46,031 nt of DNA from an uncultured beta proteobacterium (lineage in GTDB: Bacteria > Pseudomonadota > Gammaproteobacteria > Burkholderiales > Burkholderiaceae_C): positions 1 to 46,031 of the forward strand of contig CAIYDK010000552.1 of the NCBI GenBank assembly GCA_903924955.1, written 5' to 3'. Below, piece after piece: positions 33,254-41,023 of this stretch. The notes under the pieces were generated by a model. It had not been told where the DNA came from. It saw only the letters and a program-made list of their open reading frames with translations, and did not search any database. The position numbers and the translations under genes were made by a program. Position 1 is the first letter of the stretch. Each line of letters starts with the position of its first letter.

Positions 33254-34279
33254 ATGCAACTGCGCATCACCCACGAAACCTGTTACGACTATGTCCCACC
33301 GGTGGACATTGCGCAGCACGTGGCCTATTTGCAACCGCTGAATACCGCCAACCAGAAGTTGCTCAGCCATAGCCTGAACGTTACTCCCGCGCCCGCACAA
33401 CAAGTTGCCACGCTGGACGTGTATGGCAATATGCGCCAATTTTTTTCGCTGCAAACCGCACACACGCGGCTCCTGGTGACTGCCCGCAGTCTGGTGTCCA
33501 CCCGGGTTGTGCCCATGCCGGAGAGCGTCGTATCCTGGGAGCAGGTGCGCGAGCGCTTTCGCTACTGTGCCAACAAGCCGTTTGACGCCGCCGCCGAGTT
33601 TATTTTTCCCTCGGTCTATGCACCGCGCCACCCAGACTTTGCCGCCTACGCCCGGTTAAGTTTTGCCCCAGGCGTTGCGCTGCTGGCGGCTGCGCGCGAC
33701 CTGATGCAACGCATCCATCGTGACTTCACCTATGAGAGCCAAAGCACCCAGGTCAACACACCCGCGCTAGAGGCTCTGGCGCAGCGCAAAGGCGTGTGCC
33801 AGGACTTTGCCCACATCATGATTGCCTGCCTGCGCAGCTACGGTCTGCCAGCGCGGTACGTCAGTGGTTACCTGCTGACACAGCCCGCGCCAGGCCAGGA
33901 GCGGTTAGTGGGCAGCGATGCGTCTCATGCCTGGGTATCGGTCTACTTGCCAGATTTGCCCGAAATGGCTGACACAACAGGAGCGTGCACCAGCACGCGT
34001 TGGTGTGACTTTGACCCCACGAATGACCGCGATGGCTGGGGTACACCGGGCGAGGACTATGTCACGCTGGCGCTGGGGCGCGACTACGCAGACGTGTCGC
34101 CGATTCGCGGGGTCATTCATGGCGGCACCAACCACCAATTGACCGTGGGGGTAACGGTGGAGCCGTATGAAGAAAATGCCTGGACCAGCACGGCCCCAAG
34201 TCAAGGCCAGGATCAGTCACAATCACAATCGTCCTTGCAATCGCAGTCCCAGTCCCAATCCATGGGCGCTATCCTTTAG
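33254..34279 (+). CDS. Transglutaminase-like cysteine protease family protein
   Basis: 341 residues with the bacterial transglutaminase N-terminal beta region (MQLRITHETCYDYVPPV...) then the papain-like core. The catalytic triad is C182 (KGVCQDFAH), H225 (ASHAWVSVYLP) and D254 (WCDFDPTND). No signal peptide is seen, so it is cytoplasmic. Proteins of this kind regularly lie beside ATP-grasp/alpha-E genes and may cut or form amide bonds in an unknown peptide-like compound. The C-terminal 25 residues are low-complexity Gln/Ser (SQSQSS, SQSQSQS), and the last four codons and the stop (GAIL, TAG) come from repeat copy D, so the tail looks recently remodelled. Confidence 0.9.
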   Translation: MQLRITHETCYDYVPPVDIAQHVAYLQPLNTANQKLLSHSLNVTPAPAQQVATLDVYGNMRQFFSLQTAHTRLLVTARSLVSTRVVPMPESVVSWEQVRERFRYCANKPFDAAAEFIFPSVYAPRHPDFAAYARLSFAPGVALLAAARDLMQRIHRDFTYESQSTQVNTPALEALAQRKGVCQDFAHIMIACLRSYGLPARYVSGYLLTQPAPGQERLVGSDASHAWVSVYLPDLPEMADTTGACTSTRWCDFDPTNDRDGWGTPGEDYVTLALGRDYADVSPIRGVIHGGTNHQLTVGVTVEPYEENAWTSTAPSQGQDQSQSQSSLQSQSQSQSMGAIL

Positions 34280-34315
34280 ATAGCTGTTTGCGCCTATTCG
34301 GCGGGAGCTGGAAGG
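34268..34315 (+). repeat. 48-base dispersed repeat, copy D (stop of transglutaminase gene)
   Basis: GCTATCCTTTAGATAGC with tail GCGGGAGCT. It enters the transglutaminase gene in phase 0 but its fourth codon is TAG, so it ends the protein. Its outer arms pair perfectly (GCTATC / GATAGC); compared with copy A the sixth pair has changed on both sides (T-A to C-G). Confidence 0.72.
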
Positions 34316-34346
34316 CGTTTTACCATCAACTCACCTGGAATTAACC

Positions 34347-34802
34347 ATGAATATCTATGAAACCCTCGCCACCCTGGGCATCGACCTGCCACCCGTTTCC
34401 GTGCCCGCTGCGGCCTACGTACCGTTCGTGCAAACGGGCAACCTGGTGTTCCTGAGCGGTCACATTGCAAAAAAAGACGGCAAACCCTGGGTCGGCCAGC
34501 TGGGCAACAACATGGACACCGAAGAAGGCAAGTCTGCCGCACGCGCCATTGCGATCGACCTGATGGGCACGCTGCATGCCGCCACGGGTGACTTGAACCG
34601 CATTAAACGCATCGTCAAGCTCATGTCGCTGGTCAACTCCACGGGGAACTTCACCGAGCAGCACCTGGTGACCAATGGCGCCAGTGAGCTCTTCGGCCAG
34701 GTCTTTGGCGACAAAGGTGCGCACGCGCGCAGTGCCTTTGGTGTGGCACAGATTCCGATGGGCGCCTGCGTAGAAATCGAGCTGATTGCCGAACTGGCCT
34801 GA
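34347..34802 (+). CDS. RidA family protein (YjgF/YER057c/UK114)
   Basis: 151-residue enamine/imine deaminase-type protein. RidA clears reactive 2-aminoacrylate-like intermediates made by PLP enzymes; this longer subgroup (about 150 residues, with VQTGNLVFLSGHIAKKDG) often has an unknown substrate. Seen are GNLVFLSGHI near 34-43, a long helix with GTLHAATGDLNRIKRIVKLM, and the C-terminal AHARSAFGVAQIPMGACVEIELIAEL. In canonical RidA an arginine in a related 'RxAV/FGVAxLP' position binds the substrate carboxylate, and R127 in HARSAFG suits this. A homotrimer is expected. It is nine bases before the next gene, so probably in one operon with it. Confidence 0.9.
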   Translation: MNIYETLATLGIDLPPVSVPAAAYVPFVQTGNLVFLSGHIAKKDGKPWVGQLGNNMDTEEGKSAARAIAIDLMGTLHAATGDLNRIKRIVKLMSLVNSTGNFTEQHLVTNGASELFGQVFGDKGAHARSAFGVAQIPMGACVEIELIAELA

Positions 34803-34811
34803 GTCCCGCCC

Positions 34812-36701
34812 ATGCCGTTTCTCCTGCTCTGGGCGCTGATTTTGGCGATGTGCGCACCCGCACACGCGCTGGCCCAGGCGGGACAGTCCACGAGTTTTCC
34901 AACATTCGACGTCTCAATTAATGGATCAGGACGCATCGATGTCGGTGCCCGCATGGGCGTGCTGGTGGACCGCGGCGGCTTGCTAACGATCACGCAGGTT
35001 CGCTCCTTAGGACCTGACTGGCAGGCCATCAACCGCAAGTCTGCCAACTTCGGCTTCACAGACGACACCTTCTGGCTGCGCCTGCAGCTCAACAATACGG
35101 ATGCCCAGACGTTGGCCCGTTTAATTGAATTGCCCATTCCGTTTCTGGACCATGTGGAACTGTTTCACTTTGCGGGCGACAACTTGCAAGGCCACTATGC
35201 GTTGGGCGACGAGCAGCCCTTTGCACAGCGACCGGTGCAGCACCGCAATTTCATCATGCCGCTGACTTTGGCAGCCGGTGTCAACACGGTCTATCTGCGG
35301 CTGGCGTCCAGTGGCACCATCGAAGCCCCGCTGCGCATATGGGACCCGGTTCTGTTTAGTGCCGCCAGCAACGATGAGAACCTGCTGCAGGGTGCGGTAA
35401 TTGGCGTGCTGCTGATCATGATCATCTACAACCTGTTTGTGTTCTTTTCCACGCGGGATATCAACTACCTTTATTACATCGGGTTTGTTGCCAGCTATTT
35501 GCTATTTCACCTGACTCTGACCGGCTTCACCTTTGCCTACATCTGGCCTGACGCGGTGCGATGGAACAGTTTCGCCATCTCCACCTTTATCGCCAGCGCC
35601 GCACTATTTACCTGCCTGTTTACCAACCACTTCCTCAAGCTGAAGAGCTTCTCCAAGCCGGCCTTCCATCTGGTGCGGGCCATGGCGCTGTTCAGTGCCG
35701 TACTCTTGTGTCTGACATTCCTTCTTCCCTACAGCTGGACGGTGCGCGTGGGGGCAGCCATCACGATACCGATAGCGGGCACCGCTCTGGTATTGGGCTA
35801 CTGGCGTTGGTGGCGAGGGGCACGTTTTGCACGCTATTTTTGCCTGGCCTGGACGGCGATTCTGATTGGTCTTATCGTTCTCAATGCCGGCAAACTAGGT
35901 TGGATACCCATCAACATCTGGACCGAGAATGCATCGCAGATCGGCATTGTTCTACAAGTGATTTTGCTGTCGTTCACGCTGGCGGACCGCATCAACAACG
36001 ACCGCACCCTGCGCATCAACGCACAGGCCGTGGCACTCGGACACGAACGCAAGGCCCGAGCCAGCCAGGAGCGCCTGGTGGAAGCAACGGCCCGAGCCAA
36101 CCGAGAACTGGAGGCGCGGGTTGAGTCCCGCACCACGGACCTGAACGCCACACTGGAACAACTCAAGGTGGCCAATGACCGCCTGCTGATGTTGTCCACC
36201 ACCGATGGACTGACCCAAATTGGTAACCGGGCGAGCTTTGACGCGGCAATATCAGTCGAACTTCGACGGGCCCAACGACAGCAAATCTCCCTGACGATTA
36301 CTTTGTTTGACATTGACCATTTCAAACGTATCAACGACACCTACGGGCACCTCGCGGGAGACGCCTGTCTGCGCGCACTGTCGGACCTGATGCGCCCGCG
36401 CATCCACCGCGCCGGCGACATCCTTGCACGCTATGGTGGCGAAGAGTTTGTAATTGCACTCATCGGGGTCGACGCTGAGCAGTCGATAGCGATGGCGGAA
36501 GAGTTTCGCGCAGCCATCGAAAACCTGGTGGTTGCGTTTGACGACCACAACATCCGGTTTACAGCCAGCTTTGGTTTAGTCTGCGCGGTGCCCGCCGCCC
36601 AGCATCAGGTGCGGGACTACCTGGCCACCGCCGACCGCGCACTGTACGCGGCAAAAGACAGTGGCCGCAATGCAGTGCGCGCCGCAGTCCTAGCAGATTA
36701 A
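34812..36701 (+). CDS. Membrane diguanylate cyclase, 7TMR-DISM type
   Basis: 629 residues predicted to make cyclic di-GMP. Signal peptide about 1-22 (LLWALILAMCAPAHALA), periplasmic DISMED2-like sensory domain about 45-185 (DDTFWLRLQLNN typical), seven membrane helices about 190-395 (7TM-DISM: LLQGAVIGVLLIMIIYNLFVFFSTRDINYLYYIGF begins it), coiled coil about 400-455, then the GGDEF domain with motif GGEEF at 542-546 and I-site RAGD five residues before it. Ligands for this sensor type are mostly thought to be carbohydrates or small organic compounds. It converges with the chemotaxis receptor gene; only five bases lie between the stops. Confidence 0.92.
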   Translation: MPFLLLWALILAMCAPAHALAQAGQSTSFPTFDVSINGSGRIDVGARMGVLVDRGGLLTITQVRSLGPDWQAINRKSANFGFTDDTFWLRLQLNNTDAQTLARLIELPIPFLDHVELFHFAGDNLQGHYALGDEQPFAQRPVQHRNFIMPLTLAAGVNTVYLRLASSGTIEAPLRIWDPVLFSAASNDENLLQGAVIGVLLIMIIYNLFVFFSTRDINYLYYIGFVASYLLFHLTLTGFTFAYIWPDAVRWNSFAISTFIASAALFTCLFTNHFLKLKSFSKPAFHLVRAMALFSAVLLCLTFLLPYSWTVRVGAAITIPIAGTALVLGYWRWWRGARFARYFCLAWTAILIGLIVLNAGKLGWIPINIWTENASQIGIVLQVILLSFTLADRINNDRTLRINAQAVALGHERKARASQERLVEATARANRELEARVESRTTDLNATLEQLKVANDRLLMLSTTDGLTQIGNRASFDAAISVELRRAQRQQISLTITLFDIDHFKRINDTYGHLAGDACLRALSDLMRPRIHRAGDILARYGGEEFVIALIGVDAEQSIAMAEEFRAAIENLVVAFDDHNIRFTASFGLVCAVPAAQHQVRDYLATADRALYAAKDSGRNAVRAAVLAD

Positions 36702-36706
36702 ATCTT

Positions 36707-38266
36707 TCAGACCGTGTGGTGCGCCGCCACCTGGAACACGGATACGGCTTCCTTCATGCGGTCGGCCTGCTCACGCAGACTTTCAGCTGCAGCGGCGCTT
36801 TCCTCTACCAACGCGGCATTTTGCTGCGTCATCTGATCCAGGTTGCCAATCGCCGCATTCACCCCGGCAATACCGCTACTTTGTTCAGTAGCCGCTGTTG
36901 TAATCTCGCTGATCACATCTGCCACGCGCCGCACGGACTGCACGATTTCTTCCATAGTCGCACCGGCGTCGGTGACCAGGCGGGTACCCGACTCCACTTT
37001 GCCGACTGACGTGTCGATCAGGGTTTTTATTTCTTTGGCCGCCTCTGCACTGCGCTGCGCCAGGCTGCGCACTTCGCTGGCCACTACGGCAAAGCCACGG
37101 CCCTGCTCGCCGGCACGGGCGGCCTCCACCGCAGCATTGAGCGCCAGGATGTTGGTCTGAAACGCAATACCGTCAATCACCCCAATGATGTCGGCAATCT
37201 TCTTGCTGCTGGCATCGATTTCCTGCATGGTGGTGACCACCTGCATGACGACCGAGCCGCCTCGCTGGGCGACCGTCGAAGCATTGGCGGCCAGCGCACT
37301 GGCCTGGCGTGAGTTGTCTGTGCTGTGCTGCACTGTGGCAGTCAGCGCATCCATGCTCGACGCCGTGGACTGCAGATTGCTCGACGTCTGCTCGGTGCGC
37401 TGTGCCAGGTCGTTATTGCCCTGGGCAATCTCGGCACTGGCCGTGGCAATGCTGTCGGTACTCATGCGCACCTGCGAGACCATGCGCCCCAAAGAGTCAT
37501 TCATGGTGGCCAACGACCGCAACAAGGTACCGAACTCGTCTTCCCGTGTCGTGCTGATACCGGAACTCAAGTCACCCTCGGCAATGCGCGCTGCCAGTTC
37601 ATTGGCCTGGGCCAGCGGATTGCGGATGGAACGCACCAGCCAACCGGTTCCAAAAGTGATGAGAACCACCACCACCACCAGTCCAACCACAATGCCAACA
37701 CTATTGCTTTGGCGCCTATTTTCAGTCTCCGCTTGCACCTGGACGACATGATCCTCCTGCATCTTGACCAATTCCTTTTGCGAAGCGATGTACAAACCCA
37801 TTGCCGGCAAATACTGTGCGTTCATGATCTTCAAAGCCTCATCCATGTTGCCATCTGCGCGGGCCTTGCGGGCCTTGTCGCGCAGCTCAATCACCGGCTT
37901 ACGCAGACTGGCAATCTTGGCCAACTGAGTTCTATCCGCTTCCGTGATGGGCATGGATTCCAGTTTCTTCTGCAACACCGTAATCTGGTCGCTGGTGGCT
38001 GTCACTGCCTCTTTGAAGGCTGCGCTTACAGATGCCTCACCGCTCAGGATCATGGCCTGGTTGCGCACGGCATTGGTCTCCGTCAGTCCATTCCACTGGG
38101 TTGTGACCTGTACCAACTGGAACGCAACATCCTGACGGGCCCGTCCCTCGGCCAGAATGCCCGCACTGCGAACCAGTCCGACGCCCGCAACGACGACCAA
38201 AAAGGCCAGAATAACCACGATAAACAACCACAGCTTGGTGGCAATTTTTAAACGATCAATGCCCAT
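36707..38266 (-). CDS. Methyl-accepting chemotaxis protein (4HB sensor)
   Basis: 519-residue inner-membrane chemoreceptor: membrane segment 1 about 8-32, a periplasmic four-helix-bundle (4HB_MCP-type) sensor of about 155 residues, membrane segment 2 about 190-210, a HAMP domain (RSIRNPLAQANELAARIAEGDLS) and a long cytoplasmic signalling rod. The kinase-contact tip includes FQTNILALNAAVEAARAGEQ and GFAVVASEVRSLAQRSAEAA, diagnostic for the family. There is no C-terminal NWETF-like pentapeptide (it ends FQVAAHHTV), so it probably lacks its own CheR/CheB tether. The ligand is unknown. No other che genes are present, so it works with a remote chemotaxis cluster. A small hairpin, GGGCG/CGCCC, lies in its leader at 38287-38300. 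Confidence 0.95.
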   Translation of the reverse strand: MGIDRLKIATKLWLFIVVILAFLVVVAGVGLVRSAGILAEGRARQDVAFQLVQVTTQWNGLTETNAVRNQAMILSGEASVSAAFKEAVTATSDQITVLQKKLESMPITEADRTQLAKIASLRKPVIELRDKARKARADGNMDEALKIMNAQYLPAMGLYIASQKELVKMQEDHVVQVQAETENRRQSNSVGIVVGLVVVVVLITFGTGWLVRSIRNPLAQANELAARIAEGDLSSGISTTREDEFGTLLRSLATMNDSLGRMVSQVRMSTDSIATASAEIAQGNNDLAQRTEQTSSNLQSTASSMDALTATVQHSTDNSRQASALAANASTVAQRGGSVVMQVVTTMQEIDASSKKIADIIGVIDGIAFQTNILALNAAVEAARAGEQGRGFAVVASEVRSLAQRSAEAAKEIKTLIDTSVGKVESGTRLVTDAGATMEEIVQSVRRVADVISEITTAATEQSSGIAGVNAAIGNLDQMTQQNAALVEESAAAAESLREQADRMKEAVSVFQVAAHHTV

Positions 38267-38330
38267 ACCGCTATGCTCCTAAAGTAGGGCGCCAACGCCC
38301 ATTTAATTTTTTTGCGTGATCAGAATAGCA

Positions 38331-40565
38331 CTACTGTGCTTGCAAGGCCAGTACGTTGTCCATCGTGCTTGACAACTGTAGGGCTAAATTGCGTGCGGCT
38401 CCCGCAAGCAAGGCGGTAGCCACGGAACCGTGCTCTACGGCCAATGCATCAAGGGCCGCACGTGACAAAACGTAAACCTCGGCGTCCGTGACTGCAACGG
38501 CTTCTAGCATGGGCGACTCGCATTGCAAAAAACCACTGCTGCACAGCACGTCGCCGGGGCCTAGCTTGGCCAGATCAACGTTATCTCTTTTTTGGACCGA
38601 TGCCAGCACTTGCACCAGTCCGCTACGGATCAGGTAGAGCGCATCATCGCCGCCACCCTGTTTAAACAGCTTTTTCCCAGCGCGCACCGTACGGGTCGGC
38701 GCCAATGCCTGCAAGGCCTCAAGGTCCATTGCACTGACATGGTCCAGTAGCGGCATGGCTGACAAATCAACAGTCACGACCGCCATGGGTTCGAGTTCAG
38801 GATGTTGCGGCAGTTCACGGGCCTCAACCCATTTCAGGGCATCTTCGAGCTGCCGAAAGGCAAATGCCTTGTTCGTGGGCCGCACCACGCCAGTGTCCTT
38901 CAGAAAGCGCTTCATCTTCAGGCCGCTGGGCAGGTCCTTGGGAATGTCGCAAAAGACCAGGTAGCCGTCATTTTTCTCCAACTGGTCCTTGATTTGCTCC
39001 AGCACATGGGTTGCCGTGACATCGAGTGACTGCACGCGGCGCATGCTCAGAATGACATACTTGCGCGAGGCAGTTTCGGGCTCCAGTGCCGCGTGCAACT
39101 GGCTGGCCGTGCCAAAAAACAAGCTGCCCTGCAACTCAAATACCACCGAGTCGTGCGCTTTGGAATCCGTCCATATTGCCGAGCCAGGCCCATGGTGGCG
39201 CCGGGCAAAAATGGCAGCGCCTTCAGTACGCTTGCGCACCACGGAACTGCGGGTCTGTTCCCGAATGAAAAGCAGAATGGCCAGAGCCACGCCCACGCCG
39301 GAAGCTGCAATCAGGTTGCCAAATATCGCCACCAAGATCACCGAAAGAATCACCAAAAAATCCAATCGCGTCGCCGGCGTATAAAAGAACGCCAGACTGT
39401 GGCGGTCAATCATGCGAAAGCCTGTCACGATCAAAATACCGGCCAATCCCGCCACCGGAACCCATGCGATCAGTGGTGCCAGGAAAACCAGCGCCAACAG
39501 CGACGCAACACCGGTCACAAAGCCTGACACCCGTGTCGTGCCGCCACTGGAAATATTGATCAGCGAAGCGCCCATCGTGCCAGCCCCCGGAATACCCCCC
39601 GCCAGCGACGAGGCCATATTGCCAACGCCCTGCCCTATCAGTTCACGGTTGGCATCGTGGCTGGTGTTGGTCAGGGCATCAATCACCAGGCAGGTCTTCA
39701 ACGTATCAATTGACAGCAAGACAGCCAGTGTCAGCGCCGGAACCATCACTTGCAACAAAGTGGGTAGCGACAACAGCTCCATGCCCGGCAAACGTATGCC
39801 CAGCGTATCCAGTAGGTTGGCTCCGCTATCCGTCAGCGGCCCGACCAACAGGGGGTTGTGCTCCAGAACCAGCATAGCGGGGTCAAACCAACCCAAAACA
39901 CCGTAGCAAACCACGCCGCAAACGAGCGCCAGAATGGTGGCTGGAACGACCTTGGTCACGTAAGGCATCCACAACATGGCGGCTATGACCACTGCACCAA
40001 CGACTGCGCTTTGCCATACCCACAGTGAGGGATGTACCAGCGCAGTGAGCAAACCACCCGCACCACCCACCCCAAGAAACTTGGGTATTTGACTGCCGAT
40101 GATGATCAGGCCGACACCACTCAAGTACCCGCTGACCACCGGAAAGGGTATGAACTTGATTAACTTACCAATGCCCGCCAGGCCCAGCGCAATCTGAATG
40201 ACACCCGCAAAAAGACCAATTAACCCCAGGAGCAGCAGCGCCTTTTCTGCCGGCATGCCACCTTGGGCAAACCCCGCCGCCAGCGCCGACAACACGGCCG
40301 CAGCAGGGGCACAAGGCGCGGTGATCAACCGTGTGCGATCACCCACCAGCGGCGCCACGAGACCCAGCGCCGTGGCACCCAGAATTCCGGCGACAGCACC
40401 TTGTGCGCCTAAAGAGCCGCCCAGCGGTGCCACGATGGCCACGCCGAATGCAATCGCGGATGGCAGGGCAACCAGCATGGCGGCCAGGCCGCCCCAAATG
40501 TCACCAGCAAGCACAGGTTGCGTGGCTCGGTTGTCGCCGTCGCTTTCGTTAAGGGAGTCGTTCAA
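38331..40565 (-). CDS. SulP-family anion transporter with STAS and cyclic-nucleotide-like domains
   Basis: 744 residues. The N-terminal 430 or so form a SulP/SLC26 membrane domain with about 12-14 helices (GDIWGGLAAMLVALPSAIAFG; later GNMASSLAGGIPGAGTMGASLINI, the conserved family stretch). A STAS domain at about 480-570 (KYVILSMRRVQSLDVTATHVLEQI) follows, then a cNMP-binding-like beta barrel at about 610-730 (LFKQGGGDDALYLIRSGLVQVL). The phosphate-binding cassette normally reading FGE...RxA is absent (DVLCSSGFLQCESPMLEAVA), so the last domain may not bind cAMP. Substrate could be sulfate, bicarbonate or a dicarboxylate. Translation starts at a TTG eight to nine bases after AGGAG, inside the end of folK (17-base overlap). 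Confidence 0.9.
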   Translation of the reverse strand: MNDSLNESDGDNRATQPVLAGDIWGGLAAMLVALPSAIAFGVAIVAPLGGSLGAQGAVAGILGATALGLVAPLVGDRTRLITAPCAPAAAVLSALAAGFAQGGMPAEKALLLLGLIGLFAGVIQIALGLAGIGKLIKFIPFPVVSGYLSGVGLIIIGSQIPKFLGVGGAGGLLTALVHPSLWVWQSAVVGAVVIAAMLWMPYVTKVVPATILALVCGVVCYGVLGWFDPAMLVLEHNPLLVGPLTDSGANLLDTLGIRLPGMELLSLPTLLQVMVPALTLAVLLSIDTLKTCLVIDALTNTSHDANRELIGQGVGNMASSLAGGIPGAGTMGASLINISSGGTTRVSGFVTGVASLLALVFLAPLIAWVPVAGLAGILIVTGFRMIDRHSLAFFYTPATRLDFLVILSVILVAIFGNLIAASGVGVALAILLFIREQTRSSVVRKRTEGAAIFARRHHGPGSAIWTDSKAHDSVVFELQGSLFFGTASQLHAALEPETASRKYVILSMRRVQSLDVTATHVLEQIKDQLEKNDGYLVFCDIPKDLPSGLKMKRFLKDTGVVRPTNKAFAFRQLEDALKWVEARELPQHPELEPMAVVTVDLSAMPLLDHVSAMDLEALQALAPTRTVRAGKKLFKQGGGDDALYLIRSGLVQVLASVQKRDNVDLAKLGPGDVLCSSGFLQCESPMLEAVAVTDAEVYVLSRAALDALAVEHGSVATALLAGAARNLALQLSSTMDNVLALQAQ

Positions 40566-41016
40566 TTGCTTGCTCCTGGATGCTCATCAATTGTTCGGTG
40601 CTGACGCGGCGCGGAGCAATCTCGGCCAACGGAATCAACACAAATGCGCGCGCCCCCATTCTCGGGTGCGGAATGGTCAAGCCCGGGCTGTCAATCCGGC
40701 CATCGCCGTACACCAGAATGTCCAGATCCAGTGTGCGCGGCGCATTGCGGTAGGGCCGTTCGCGCCCCGCTTCAGCTTCCATGAGGTGCAGACATTGCAA
40801 CAACTCCGGTGCTGACAACAGGGTCTGCAACTCGGCCACGGCGTTGGTGTAATCGGGTCCACTGGAATCCATCGGCGCGGTGCGGTAATACGCCGACCTT
40901 GCCGTCACCACAATGCCGGGAGTTTGATCCAAGCGCCGCAATGCAGAATCCAGCGTGGCACGCGCGTCCCCCAAGTTGGCACCCAAGCCCAGGTAAGCGA
41001 TAACCGATGGGCGCAT
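40549..41016 (-). CDS. folK: 2-amino-4-hydroxy-6-hydroxymethyldihydropteridine pyrophosphokinase (HPPK)
   Basis: 155-residue folate-pathway kinase that transfers pyrophosphate from ATP to the pterin. Typical features: start YLGLGANLGDARATLDSALRRLD, the substrate-contact SAYYRTAPMDSSGPDYTNAV, RERPYRNAPRTLDLDILVYGD holding the metal-binding Asp pair, and IPHPRMGARAFVLIPLAEIAP. The ATG at 41016 is chosen as the family start; upstream in-frame sequence overlaps pcnB without likeness. It follows pcnB by seven bases, an order common in betaproteobacteria, and its end overlaps the TTG start of the SulP gene. Confidence 0.95.
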   Translation of the reverse strand: MRPSVIAYLGLGANLGDARATLDSALRRLDQTPGIVVTARSAYYRTAPMDSSGPDYTNAVAELQTLLSAPELLQCLHLMEAEAGRERPYRNAPRTLDLDILVYGDGRIDSPGLTIPHPRMGARAFVLIPLAEIAPRRVSTEQLMSIQEQAIERLP

Positions 41017-41023
41017 GGCAATA

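Noticed and set aside
38287-38313. GGGCG/CGCCC hairpin followed by a T-run, looking like a terminator
   Set aside because: The T-run is on the plus strand, but both neighbouring genes are on the minus strand; no plus-strand transcript would need ending here.
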